From Emticicia sp. CRIBPO (GTDB taxonomy: Bacteria; Bacteroidota; Bacteroidia; Cytophagales; Spirosomataceae), in contig NZ_JAAAKV010000009.1 in the NCBI RefSeq assembly GCF_009905725.1, positions 124,001 to 188,000 on the forward strand: a stretch of 64,000 bases of DNA, given 5' to 3'. Position 1 is the first letter of the stretch, and each line of letters begins with the position of its first letter. A model generated the notes under the pieces. It ran no database searches, was not told the DNA's origin, and saw nothing but the letters and a program-made list of their open reading frames with translations. The translations under genes were made by a program, and so were the position numbers. Below, one piece after another: positions 36,452-46,159 of the stretch.

Positions 36452-36600
36452 TTTATTCCGGAAAAAGGAGAAGGAAAAAAGGACAAAGGTATTTTTCTTC
36501 TCCACAAGGAAGTTGTAAGCAACGTCCTCTATTTTATTTAACAATTCTCTTATTACAAATCAATGCTGCGAAAAGACTTTACGTGCAATGGCTCTGCTTT
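36452..36600. repeat. spacer repeat upstream of permease 6
   Basis: About 150 bases matching 40577-40720 nearly end to end: TTATTCCGGAAAAAGGAGAA, a TTTTTCTTCTCCA stretch, a GGAAGTTGTAAGCAACGTCC palindrome variant (36507-36528), then ATTCTCTTATTACAAATCA. Confidence 0.75.
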
Positions 36601-36628
36601 CCTCTGTCTTTTGAATTTCTTACAGAGG

Positions 36629-37861
36629 TCAGTGCAATGTCTGCTTATAAACCTTGCCATCTTTCATGACAAAAACTACTCCTTCCAAAACGCCGATGTC
36701 ATTTAGCGGATTTCCCTTAACCGCAATAATATCCGCAAACCGACCGGCTTCAATAGTGCCTATGGAATTGCTTCCTATTAAATCCGCCGGATTAAGGGTT
36801 GAAGCACGCAATATCTCCATATTGCTCATTCCCGATGCCACATAAGTTTTATACATTCCTATGCTGGCCTGGCCCCGCGTCATTCCCGGAAACTCGTAAT
36901 AAATATCCGATCCTATAGCAATCCTTACCCCTGCTTTTAAAGCCCTTTTTATCCTGTCCTGGTATCTTGTAACACCCGAAGCATCTGTAGGAACCAGGAA
37001 AATATTCTTTTTTGCCATCAGGTTAAGTACGGCTTCAGAAATGGTATAGCCGTGTTCAATGGAGCTTACACCCGCCTCAACAGCCGTCATCGAAGGACCG
37101 TCTCCGTCTGTAGCGTGTGCCGCCACAGGCAGGTTGGCCCGCTTTGCTTCCTCAACAATAACTTTCATTTCCTCAGAAGACAACCTGCGTGCACCTGAAT
37201 TGGCGATTACCTTAATGCAATCGGCACCCTCATAAACGGCCTGACGCACGGCCTTCCTGGCTTCTTCTACTCCGCTTATCTGAATATATTCCTGACCTAT
37301 CAGCTGCTGGGCTTCCGGCGTAACGGATTGGAACTGTCCCCCTACCGGAGCAAGAGCCCGGGTCGAAACAAACATGCGGGGCCCGGGCACATCCCCGTTC
37401 TTAATGGCATCTCTTAACGCAATGTCGGCATTGATGCCTGCATTTCCCAGATCACGCACAGATGTAAAACCTGCCTCCAGCATTTCACGTGCCAGCCTTG
37501 CACCGAGTAAGGCCCTTCTGGCAGGCCCGAGCTGAACCATTTCCAAAAGCCTGTTCGAGTTGTCGTCACCATATTTTGCATAATACTGGTGAAGCAGGTG
37601 TGTATGGGCGTCAATAAGTCCGGGTAAAAGCGTCACATCGCCCAGGGCAATCACCTGTACACTGTCGGGAATGCTGAGGCCTGAACCCACATTCACGATC
37701 TTATTTTTTTCGATGAATATGACTGCATCCGTGATTTCTTTACCCGAACGGACATCAATCATCCGCTTTGCGGTAACGGCAATCCTCTCTGATGATTTTT
37801 GAGCCTCTGCAGGCAACATCAACAACAGGGTTGATACAATGGTTAAAAATGTTATTTTCAT
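36629..37861 (-). CDS. secreted metal-dependent amidohydrolase (imidazolonepropionase/prolidase-like)
   Basis: 410 aa from the ATG at 37861, which opens a signal peptide (ITFLTIVSTLLLMLPAEAQ); an upstream in-frame start (37900) would hide it. Amidohydrolase-superfamily TIM barrel with metal ligands H86 and H88 (GLIDAHTHLL). Further ligand candidates are in NLPVAAHATDG and SSIEHGYTI, and an aspartate in RIAIGSDIYYE. Such exported enzymes often hydrolyse dipeptides or cyclic amides. It is the only non-permease gene inside the array and has short spacers on both sides on the same strand, so it is likely co-transcribed. Confidence 0.9.
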   Translation of the reverse strand: MKITFLTIVSTLLLMLPAEAQKSSERIAVTAKRMIDVRSGKEITDAVIFIEKNKIVNVGSGLSIPDSVQVIALGDVTLLPGLIDAHTHLLHQYYAKYGDDNSNRLLEMVQLGPARRALLGARLAREMLEAGFTSVRDLGNAGINADIALRDAIKNGDVPGPRMFVSTRALAPVGGQFQSVTPEAQQLIGQEYIQISGVEEARKAVRQAVYEGADCIKVIANSGARRLSSEEMKVIVEEAKRANLPVAAHATDGDGPSMTAVEAGVSSIEHGYTISEAVLNLMAKKNIFLVPTDASGVTRYQDRIKRALKAGVRIAIGSDIYYEFPGMTRGQASIGMYKTYVASGMSNMEILRASTLNPADLIGSNSIGTIEAGRFADIIAVKGNPLNDIGVLEGVVFVMKDGKVYKQTLH

Positions 37862-37887
37862 TTTCACTAAAAGATGGTTTATTTCAC

Positions 37888-37916
37888 CCCGTCCGGGCAA
37901 ATTCAGGCCGGACGGG
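37888..37916 (-). terminator. GC-rich hairpin between permease 5 and the amidohydrolase
   Basis: CCCGTCCGG (37888-37896) pairs with CCGGACGGG (37908-37916) around an 11-base loop. No clear T-run on the transcribed side, so it may be an mRNA stabilising or partial termination hairpin rather than a full stop. Confidence 0.5.
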
Positions 37917-37930
37917 AATTCAAAATTATC

Positions 37931-40576
37931 TTACTCACTCTTCAGCGTTTTCACCGGGTTCATCAGTGCGGCTTTGATGGCCTGGTAGCTTACCGTCAAC
38001 AAAGTGATGACCAAAGCACCGGCCGCCGTAACCACAAAAATCAACCAGGAAATTTCTGTATGATAATCATAACCGGCCAGCCAGTTTTGCATGGCATACC
38101 AGGCGATCGGAGTAGAAATAATACTCGAAATAAGTACAAGTGCCATAAAATCCCGGGAAAGCATCTGCCACAGATTCATCACCGATGCACCCAGTATCTT
38201 GCGGATGCCAATTTCTTTGGTACGCTGTTCGGCTACAAATGAAGCCAGTCCGAATAAACCCAGGCAGGATATCAGGATCGCGAGAGAAGCAAAAAAGCCC
38301 GAAAGTTTACCTATCCTTTCTTCTGCCTTAAACTTAGCGGCATATTCCACGTCAGCAAATTTGTAATCAAATGGTACAGCCGGGAGTACCTTTTTAAAAA
38401 CCTCTCCGATTTTCGGAACAGCCACTGCAGCACTTACCTCAGGATTCAGCTTAACATTGAGCCAGTTCGGATCTCCGTACATAAAAAAGACAGTGGGTTT
38501 AATTTCAGCAAAAGGCGATTCCATGACCATGTCTTTTACCACTCCGATGATTTTGAAAGGTTTCTGAATATCCCCGGTCATCCACTTGCTTTTCCAGTTT
38601 ACCGTTTCTCCGACCGGGTATTTTAAACCCATCAAACTGGCGGCGGTTTCATTGATGACAAATCCTGAAGAATCCGAGGCGAGTTCTTTTGAAAAATTCC
38701 TGCCTGCCACAAACTCCCACCCTACAGTTTTGGCATATTCAGGCGAAACAGTCAGTGTGGCAAACCTGTCTTTCCCCTGCTGATTCCCCTGCCATTTAAA
38801 ACCCTCATTAGCACTCCAGACTCCGGTGGCCGGGCTTTGGGACAAGGCCGTTTCCAGCACTACACCTGTATTTTTCAATTCGGCCCTCAGCAGCTCTGAT
38901 TTGGCGGCAAAGTCTGCCGATTTTATCTCTATCATCATCAGACCGTTCCTGGAATATCCTACAGGCCGGTTTTTAGCGAACTGTACCTGGCTATAAACAA
39001 TAGCCGTGCAGATAACCAGTGTAATAGACACGGTAAACTGCATAGCCACCAGCACTTTCCTCGGCATGGAAGCAAAGCGGCCCAACTGCACTGTGTTGCC
39101 TTTCAGCACTTTAACCGGCTGGAATGACGTCAGGTAAAATGCGGGATAACTACCCGCCAGCAAACCGGTGATTAAAATAAAACTCAGGTTAAATATCCAG
39201 AAGTACATATTGCTCCACGGGATGGTCGTTTGCTTGGCAGCAAGATTATTAAACCAGGTTAATGACGCCGTTACCAGGACAATACTTATGATAAAAGCCA
39301 GAAACACGACCAGGAAAGACTCACTGAAAAATTGACTGATCAGCTGGCTTCTCAATGACCCTACGGCCTTCCGGATACCCACTTCCTTAGCCCGTTTTTC
39401 AGATCTTGCAGTGCTCAGATTCATGAAGTTAATGCAGGCCAGCAGCAACACAAAAAAGCCGATCAGTCCTACCAGCCAGATGTACTGCACAGGGCCGCGG
39501 TCAGGAATACCGTTTTTAAAATCAGAATATAAGTGCCAGTCCGACATCGGGTTCAGCCACATCTGAGGATTGGTGGCCGCCTCCTCTTTCATATTGTCCA
39601 TGTTCCTGATCACATTTAGCTCAGAGTCCTTTATCGCTGCACTCACTTTTTTGAAGTCGGTTCCGGGCTTTATCTCTGCATACATCCACAAAGCGTGGTT
39701 GTCCCACAGCTTCTTACTCATATAAGGGTTCATAGCCAGGAAATAGTCCCAGGAGGACAGAAAGCTGACATTATGAAGAAACGAGTTCTGAGGGATATCC
39801 TCATAAACACCTGTGACTTTGACCTGATTCTTGTCTATTTCCAGGGATTTGTTTAAAGGATTTTCTTCCCCGAACAATGTTGCGGCAGCAGAAGCAGAAA
39901 GCAAAACAGACTGCTGATCGCTTAAACCGTCCCATGAACCTTTGAGCATCTTTAAAGTAAACATTTCAGGGGCTTCCTTTCCAACAAACTGCCCGGTCAG
40001 CGAAAAAGTGTTTTCACCGGTAGTAATGATATGCTCTCCGGGGTGCGTCACCGGAACTATGTGTTTAAAATGCTCCGAATAGTTACTTTTCAGCTCATTA
40101 ACAAACGGGAACGGCACAGATGTGTTGACATCCACCTCACCGTTAACCACCTGATTTTGCATCAACTGGGCAATCCGATCATAATTTTTATGGTATTTAT
40201 TATAGGACAACTCATCATAAACCCATAAACCGATGAGCATGGCCACGGCCATTCCCATAGCGAGCCCACCGATATTGATAGCAGAATAACTCTTGTTTTT
40301 CAGAAGATTCCGCCAGGCGATCTTGAAATAATTCCTAATCATATCTATGCTGAGTAAAGGGGTTGAATAATCATTTTGTTTCTTGTTTTTCAGGGCAAAC
40401 GGCCTGAAAAATGCGAGTACACACCAGAAATACCTCCGCCTGGCAAACGGCTCTCCAAACAGCTTCACATCCCGCTGAAAACGCTCATGCAAATCGCCCT
40501 GTACTTCTTCCAGCAGGTGGGAAGCACAGAACCATTCGAGAAAACGGTCGGCCAGACGGGGTGGTTGGGTTGGCAT
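37931..40576 (-). CDS. prefix-domain FtsX/MacB-type permease 5
   Basis: 881 aa, MPTQPPRLADRFLEWF start. YDRIAQ subgroup with a first periplasmic domain that differs from permease 6 (QNQVVNGEVDVNTSVPFPFVNELK). Transmembrane segments are at about 107-126 (INIGGLAMGMAVAMLIGLWV), three around 380-500, another near 515-530 (MQFTVSITLVICTAIVY), and three at the C-terminus (about 760-880). C-terminus ALMNPVKTLKSE. Confidence 0.92.
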   Translation of the reverse strand: MPTQPPRLADRFLEWFCASHLLEEVQGDLHERFQRDVKLFGEPFARRRYFWCVLAFFRPFALKNKKQNDYSTPLLSIDMIRNYFKIAWRNLLKNKSYSAINIGGLAMGMAVAMLIGLWVYDELSYNKYHKNYDRIAQLMQNQVVNGEVDVNTSVPFPFVNELKSNYSEHFKHIVPVTHPGEHIITTGENTFSLTGQFVGKEAPEMFTLKMLKGSWDGLSDQQSVLLSASAAATLFGEENPLNKSLEIDKNQVKVTGVYEDIPQNSFLHNVSFLSSWDYFLAMNPYMSKKLWDNHALWMYAEIKPGTDFKKVSAAIKDSELNVIRNMDNMKEEAATNPQMWLNPMSDWHLYSDFKNGIPDRGPVQYIWLVGLIGFFVLLLACINFMNLSTARSEKRAKEVGIRKAVGSLRSQLISQFFSESFLVVFLAFIISIVLVTASLTWFNNLAAKQTTIPWSNMYFWIFNLSFILITGLLAGSYPAFYLTSFQPVKVLKGNTVQLGRFASMPRKVLVAMQFTVSITLVICTAIVYSQVQFAKNRPVGYSRNGLMMIEIKSADFAAKSELLRAELKNTGVVLETALSQSPATGVWSANEGFKWQGNQQGKDRFATLTVSPEYAKTVGWEFVAGRNFSKELASDSSGFVINETAASLMGLKYPVGETVNWKSKWMTGDIQKPFKIIGVVKDMVMESPFAEIKPTVFFMYGDPNWLNVKLNPEVSAAVAVPKIGEVFKKVLPAVPFDYKFADVEYAAKFKAEERIGKLSGFFASLAILISCLGLFGLASFVAEQRTKEIGIRKILGASVMNLWQMLSRDFMALVLISSIISTPIAWYAMQNWLAGYDYHTEISWLIFVVTAAGALVITLLTVSYQAIKAALMNPVKTLKSE

Positions 40577-40750
40577 TTTATTCCGGAAAAAGGAGAAGGG
40601 AAAACGGAAAAAGGTATTTTCTTCTCCATAGGGACGTCGCTTGCAACGTCCCTGTTTTTATTTAATAATTCTCTTATTACAAATCAGTGCGGCAAACAAT
40701 CCTCGCATGCAATGACTCTTCTCTAACAGCTAAATAGTTAATAGCTTATT
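40577..40750. repeat. spacer repeat upstream of permease 5, with REP-like palindrome
   Basis: Near copy of 36452-36600, with palindrome GGGACGTCGCTTGCAACGTC (40631-40650, one wobble mismatch in the stem), then ATTCTCTTATTACAAATCAG. It continues with AACAGCTAAATAGTTAATAG (40725-40744), similar to the end of permease 6 at 33802-33828. Confidence 0.7.
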
Positions 40751-40758
40751 GTTTACCC

Positions 40759-43389
40759 CTATTCACTCTTCAGCGTTTTCACCGGGTTCATCAGTGCCGC
40801 TTTGATGGCCTGGTAGCTTACGGTCAGCAGGGTAATGAATAAAGATCCCACACCCGCCACCGCAAAAATCCACCAGGATATATCCGTTCTGTAATCATAT
40901 TTCTGAAGCCAGTCGTTCATGAAATACCACGCGACGGGAATAGCAATAAACAATGAGATCAGTACAAGCATGACAAAGTCCTTCGACAGCAACTTCCAGA
41001 GGTTGAATACCGATGCTCCGAGCACTTTCCTGACACCGATCTCCTTGGTGCGTTGCTCCGCCACAAAAGAAGCGAGACCGAATAAGCCGAGACAACTGAT
41101 AAAGATAGCCAAACCAGCAAACACCGACGCCAGTTTTCCTATCCTCACTTCTGCATCAAATTTGGAGGCAAACTCAGTACTCGCAAACTTGTAATCAAAC
41201 GGAGCGGCAGGAATCAGTTTTTTGAAGACCTTCTCTGCTCCGGCTAAAGATTCAGAGGCACTTTTAGCAGGATTGAGCTTAAGAACAATCCAGTTGACAT
41301 TGTGAGGACTCAGCATATAAACGGCCTGTTTCACTGGTTCATACGGCGAATCCATCAGCATATCCCTGATCACCCCGACTATTTTGAAGTTTGGGGCATC
41401 TTTATCACTTCCCCATTTGACCGTCTGTCCTACCGGATCTTTAATGCCCATAAACCGTACAGCAGCTTCGTTAAGCACAATTGCCGAAGTATCCGTAGAA
41501 AAATCGCGGGAGAAATCCCTGCCCTCTTTAAATTCCCACCCAACTGTTTTACCAAAATCATGGGTTACCCAGACGGTTGCGAAGTCAGCATCAAGCTCAG
41601 GATCCTTGCCCTGCCACTGAAACCCTCCGCTGTTAGACCACACACCGGTAAGCGGACTGGAACATTCCACCATTTCTTCCACCGCTCCTGAACTTTTAAG
41701 TTCGTTTCTCAGGAGATCAAATTTTCCGTAAAAGTCGGGAGAAGACATCTGTATCATCACAAGACCATCCCTGTTGTATCCCACCGGGCGGTTTTTGGAG
41801 TGTTGTATCTGTCTGTACACAATGATGGTACCAATGATCAGCGTAACCGATACCGTAAACTGCAGCACAACGAGGGCTTTGCGGGGCATGGAAGCAAAAC
41901 GCCCTGCTTTAAAAGTACCTTTCAGTACCTTCACCGGCTGGAAAGAAGACAGGTAGAGTGCCGGGTAACTTCCGGCGATCAGGCCTGTGAAAAGGCTGAA
42001 ACCGATTCCGGCTATCCAGAAAAACGGATTTGTCCACAATATTTCGATTTTCTTATCAGCCACTTCATTGAACCAGGAAAGGCTCAGCTGTACCATCACC
42101 AGCGACAATGCGAAGGCGATCAGCACCACCAGCAGCGACTCGCTGAAGAACTGCGAGATAAGCTGACCACGCACTGAACCTATGGCCTTACGGATGCCTA
42201 CTTCCTTGGCCCTCTTTTCAGACCTAGCGGTACTGAGGTTCATGAAATTGATGCAGGCTAGGATCAGCACAAACACGCCCACCACACCAAACAACCACAC
42301 ATATTCTATAGCTCCGCCGGTCTGGATCCCATTTTCCCAGTTTGACCGCAGGTGCCATTCAGACATCGGGTGAAGCTGGATTTTAGCTTTGTATTTTTTT
42401 TCATCGTCTGCTACATTATTCAGCTTTGCATTGAGGATCGCTTTGTTGACAGTTTCGAAATCTGTGTTGTCAGCAATCTGGGCGAAAATCTGGAATGAAT
42501 TATTGCCCCATTGGTTCTGATCACGGGCCCTTTGTACCCAGGGTTCTGATGACACAAAAAGAGCCCAGGTAGATATAAATTCAAGTTCCCTGAATTCTGT
42601 GTTATACGGCAGGTCTTCATAAACCCCGGTTACCCTGACATCCAGTTTGTTATTGATTTTCATCAGTTGATTGACCGGGTCCGTTTCTCCGAAAAGGGCC
42701 TTTGCCGTTGATTCTGAAAGTAATATTGAATTTTGTTCCTTTAGCCCGTCTTCCGAGCCATGAATCATCTTAAGAGAGGCCAGTTTAGGAAAATCCGGCT
42801 CCATAAAATTTCCTTTTTTGTTCATCTTTTTATCCCCGAATGAAAGGATGTTGTCCCCTGTCCATGTGGCCATGGACAAATACTTGAAGTGACTGCCGTA
42901 TTTATTTTTCAGTTCCGGACCCAAAGGAAACGGCATGGCCACCTCGGCGAATTCATTGCCGTTAGACGTCTGATACTGTAATAACTGGGCCACCCGGTCA
43001 TAATTTTTGTGGTATTTGTCATACGATAACTCATCATAAATCCACAGGCCGATGAGTATGGCTACCGTCATGCCAGTAGCTAGACCGACGATGTTGATGG
43101 AGGAATAACCTTTGTGTTTTACAAGGTTTCTGAAGGCGATTTTAAAATAATTGCTAATCATAATCTGAGTATATAAGGGTGTTGAACTTTTTTCTTTCCA
43201 GGCAAAGGGCCGCATAAATCCCAGCACATTGGCCACATATTCTCTTTTTGCCGAACGCTCTCCGAACAAAGCCGCATTCTTCTGAAACCGCTCTTCCAGG
43301 TCACCCCGGATTTCCTCCAGCAAATGGTCTGCACAAAACCATTCTAGCAATCGGCTGGCCCATCGGGGCGGTTGGGTTCTTTTTATCAT
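40759..43389 (-). CDS. prefix-domain FtsX/MacB-type permease 4
   Basis: 876 aa, starts MIKRTQPPRWASRLLEWFCADHLLEEIRGDLEERF, so its prefix belongs to a second variant shared with permeases 2 and 3 (W in place of L after the PPR motif, 'ADHLLEE'). The core belongs to the YDRIAQ/YDRVAQ subgroup of permeases 5 and 6 (SEKRAKEVGIRKAIGSVRGQLISQFFSESLLV). It therefore mixes prefix type and core type, as if formed by recombination within the array. Confidence 0.92.
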   Translation of the reverse strand: MIKRTQPPRWASRLLEWFCADHLLEEIRGDLEERFQKNAALFGERSAKREYVANVLGFMRPFAWKEKSSTPLYTQIMISNYFKIAFRNLVKHKGYSSINIVGLATGMTVAILIGLWIYDELSYDKYHKNYDRVAQLLQYQTSNGNEFAEVAMPFPLGPELKNKYGSHFKYLSMATWTGDNILSFGDKKMNKKGNFMEPDFPKLASLKMIHGSEDGLKEQNSILLSESTAKALFGETDPVNQLMKINNKLDVRVTGVYEDLPYNTEFRELEFISTWALFVSSEPWVQRARDQNQWGNNSFQIFAQIADNTDFETVNKAILNAKLNNVADDEKKYKAKIQLHPMSEWHLRSNWENGIQTGGAIEYVWLFGVVGVFVLILACINFMNLSTARSEKRAKEVGIRKAIGSVRGQLISQFFSESLLVVLIAFALSLVMVQLSLSWFNEVADKKIEILWTNPFFWIAGIGFSLFTGLIAGSYPALYLSSFQPVKVLKGTFKAGRFASMPRKALVVLQFTVSVTLIIGTIIVYRQIQHSKNRPVGYNRDGLVMIQMSSPDFYGKFDLLRNELKSSGAVEEMVECSSPLTGVWSNSGGFQWQGKDPELDADFATVWVTHDFGKTVGWEFKEGRDFSRDFSTDTSAIVLNEAAVRFMGIKDPVGQTVKWGSDKDAPNFKIVGVIRDMLMDSPYEPVKQAVYMLSPHNVNWIVLKLNPAKSASESLAGAEKVFKKLIPAAPFDYKFASTEFASKFDAEVRIGKLASVFAGLAIFISCLGLFGLASFVAEQRTKEIGVRKVLGASVFNLWKLLSKDFVMLVLISLFIAIPVAWYFMNDWLQKYDYRTDISWWIFAVAGVGSLFITLLTVSYQAIKAALMNPVKTLKSE

Positions 43390-43426
43390 TATTTTTTACC
43401 TTAAGCAGTAAGCTTTTCTTTTTTTG

Positions 43427-43458
43427 ACAATCCACTCATTCTATCATTCATCATTCTA
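43427..43458. repeat. TCATTCTATCATTCA run after permease 3
   Basis: ACTCATTCTATCATTCATCA and another ATTCTATCATTCA unit end at the permease 3 stop codon; on the coding strand this is GAATGATAGAATGATGAATG. Confidence 0.55.
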
Positions 43459-46053
43459 TCATTCACTCTTCAAAGACTTTACCGGGTTCATTAACGCTGC
43501 TTTGATACTTTGATAACTTATGGTGAGTAAGCCGATAAAAGCCACCAGCAAACCGGAAAGCACAAAGACCAGCCAGCTCATATCTACTTTATAGGCAAAA
43601 TTCTCCAGCCATCGGCTCATCACATACCAGGCCAGCGGTGAGGCAATGAGAATAGCCACAACCACAAGTCTGAGAAAATCCTGAGAAAGCATGGCTACAA
43701 TGCCGGACACAGAGGCACCGAGTACTTTCCTGACCCCGATTTTCTTGATGCGTTGCTCTGCCGTGAAAGCAGCAAGGCCAAATAGCCCCAGGCATGCGAT
43801 AAAAATAGCAAGGCCGGCAAAAATGGTGGCCAATACACCTACAATACTTTCACTTTTGTAAAGTTTCTGATACCCTTCGTCTACAAAAGAATAGGTAAAA
43901 GGGAACCTGGGGTTTATTTTTTTATACACTGCCTCAAGGCCCGACAATGCCTCTTTAGTTTGCCCGGGTTCTGTCCTGACGAGTATGCTCCCAGCCTTCC
44001 ATTCAGCCAGGCGGATGATCAAAGGGCGGATGGGATCATGCAGCGAGTTAAAGTGAAAGTCTTCTACAAGACCCACTATTTTTCCGGGCTTATCCCAGAA
44101 CGTCAAAGGCTGGCCGACAGGATTTTTATATCCTATTTTCTTTGCAGCCGTTTCATTGATGATGTAACTGCTTGAATCTGTCGCAAATGCCTTATTGAAA
44201 TCCCGGCCGTCTTTAAATTTCACTTTCATGGTTTTGGCAAAATCGTACCCTGTTGCCGTATTATGGAATGAAATAACAGCTGCCGGGCTTTTACCAGGCC
44301 AGCTGACGCCTTCTGTAGTATTACCGTTGTTGAGCGGGGATGTGTGCATAAACGTTACCGATTGGATCCCGCTTTGCCTTAACAAATCTTCCTTAAAAAT
44401 ATCGTACTTACTACTCAGTTCACCTTCAAGAGGTATACTGATCAGGTTTTCACGATTATAGCCGAGGTTTTTGGTTTGCAAGTACTGAAGTTGTCTGTAC
44501 ACCACCGCCGTACCTACGATCAGCAGCATGGATAAAACAAATTGAAAAACCACCAGTCCCCGTCTGAACAGCTTCGCCCCGCTTCCGAAACGTAATGTGC
44601 CTTTCAGTATCTTTACCGGATTCAGGGAGGATAAAAAGAACGCCGGATAACTGCCTGCCAGCAAGCCCGTAAAAATCAGTAAACCCGCCATATAAAACCA
44701 GAAAACGGGTTTCCCAAACGGCAAAAACAACTGTTTATCCGTCAGTTGATTAAAGAAAGGAAGAATAAAATATACCAGGGCAATGGCCACAACGGTAGCC
44801 ATGGCGGTTAATAAAACGGCCTCTCCTATAAATTGCCCGATCAGCAGCCCTCTGTCTGCCCCTACCACTTTTCTCACACCTACTTCCCTGGCTCTTTTAA
44901 CAGACCTTGCAGTAGCCAGATTCATAAAATTAATGGTAGCGATCAGCAGTAAAAACACGGCAATTATGGCCAGAAGACGAACATAATCTATGCGGCCTCC
45001 GTCAAGATACCCGTCTTTGAAATTAGAATGAAGATAGGCGTCTTTCTCGGCCATCAGAAAGAGGTTGACAAAATATCCTGAGCTGAAATCCTTGTTCAGG
45101 CCTTTCAAAAACCACTTAAGCCTGGCATTCACCTGTTTCGGGTCAGCATCTGACCGGAGAAGAATACGGGTGCCAGGACCAAAATTGGTCCACTCTTTCA
45201 GCCACTTTTCTCTTGAAAGGTAGTCGTCCCAGTTCAATAAAAATTCATATTTATCAGGAGCCTGAGCCGGAAGGTCCTCATAGACAGCCGTAATCTGGTA
45301 ATCCTTTCCATTACCAAACCTTATGGCTTGCCCAAAAGCTTTCTCCGGATCAGAAAAGTATGTTTCTGCCAACTTTCTGGACACAGCAATGCTTCCAGGG
45401 GATTTAAGAGCTGAATATGTTCCTGCCAACAGTGGGATTTCATACATTTTGAGCCAGTCTTCTCCTGCGAAATTTCCTCTTTGGCGGGTTGTTTTATTAC
45501 CGGCCGTCAGAACGTGTGACTCGGAAGATGAAAGACCGGCAGCATAAATAATCTCAGGGAACTGTCTTTTCAGTTCATCAGCAAGTAAGCCGGGTGTGTC
45601 TTCATCAGCCACTATTTTGCCGTCTGTAAACTCCCTCTCCATGATCCTGTAAAGGTCAGAAGTATTTTTATAATGTGTCCCGATACTTTTTTCATCCTCA
45701 ATCCAAAGGAAAATCAGGATAGCCGAGGCCATTCCCAGGGCAAGCCCTGAAATATTAATAGCTGAAAAAGATTTACTGCGAACCAGGTTCCGCCATGCGA
45801 TTTTAAAGTAATTGCTTATCATCATTTTCATCTGTAAAGGTGTCGAACTCTTTTTATCTCTCCAGGCAAACCGCCTCACAAACCCGAAAACTTGTGCTAC
45901 ATACTGCCTTTTTGCGGAACGTTCTCCAAACAAATCCACATTCCTCAGAAACCGCTCTTCCAGATCTCCCTGTATCTCTTCCAGCCAATCATCTGAACAA
46001 AACCATTCGAGCAGACGAGCGGCCCACCGGGGTGGTTGAGTTCTTTTCAGCAT
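43459..46053 (-). CDS. prefix-domain FtsX/MacB-type permease 3
   Basis: 864 aa, starts MLKRTQPPRWAARLLEWFCSDDWLEEIQGDLEERF. The first periplasmic domain (LYRIMEREFTDGKIVADEDTPGLLADELK) and the segment VKRAREVGVRKVVGADRGLLIGQFIGEAVLL differ clearly from its neighbours 2 and 4; it is closer in design to permease 7. Second module: IKKIGVRKVLGASVSGIVAMLSQDFLRLV. It ends LMNPVKSLKSE inside a TCATTC-type run. Confidence 0.92.
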   Translation of the reverse strand: MLKRTQPPRWAARLLEWFCSDDWLEEIQGDLEERFLRNVDLFGERSAKRQYVAQVFGFVRRFAWRDKKSSTPLQMKMMISNYFKIAWRNLVRSKSFSAINISGLALGMASAILIFLWIEDEKSIGTHYKNTSDLYRIMEREFTDGKIVADEDTPGLLADELKRQFPEIIYAAGLSSSESHVLTAGNKTTRQRGNFAGEDWLKMYEIPLLAGTYSALKSPGSIAVSRKLAETYFSDPEKAFGQAIRFGNGKDYQITAVYEDLPAQAPDKYEFLLNWDDYLSREKWLKEWTNFGPGTRILLRSDADPKQVNARLKWFLKGLNKDFSSGYFVNLFLMAEKDAYLHSNFKDGYLDGGRIDYVRLLAIIAVFLLLIATINFMNLATARSVKRAREVGVRKVVGADRGLLIGQFIGEAVLLTAMATVVAIALVYFILPFFNQLTDKQLFLPFGKPVFWFYMAGLLIFTGLLAGSYPAFFLSSLNPVKILKGTLRFGSGAKLFRRGLVVFQFVLSMLLIVGTAVVYRQLQYLQTKNLGYNRENLISIPLEGELSSKYDIFKEDLLRQSGIQSVTFMHTSPLNNGNTTEGVSWPGKSPAAVISFHNTATGYDFAKTMKVKFKDGRDFNKAFATDSSSYIINETAAKKIGYKNPVGQPLTFWDKPGKIVGLVEDFHFNSLHDPIRPLIIRLAEWKAGSILVRTEPGQTKEALSGLEAVYKKINPRFPFTYSFVDEGYQKLYKSESIVGVLATIFAGLAIFIACLGLFGLAAFTAEQRIKKIGVRKVLGASVSGIVAMLSQDFLRLVVVAILIASPLAWYVMSRWLENFAYKVDMSWLVFVLSGLLVAFIGLLTISYQSIKAALMNPVKSLKSE

Positions 46054-46107
46054 CGTTTTTTCTCTTTTTAAGCGACAAGCTTTTTATTTTCCTGAACAAA
46101 TCACAAT

Positions 46108-46159
46108 TCATTCATTCTATCACTCTATTATTCTATCACTCTATCATTCACTCATTCCA
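46108..46159. repeat. TCATTCTATCACTCTA run after permease 2
   Basis: Several degenerate ATTCTATCACTC units between permeases 2 and 3, ending at the stop codon of permease 2. The longest such run in the array. Confidence 0.6.
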
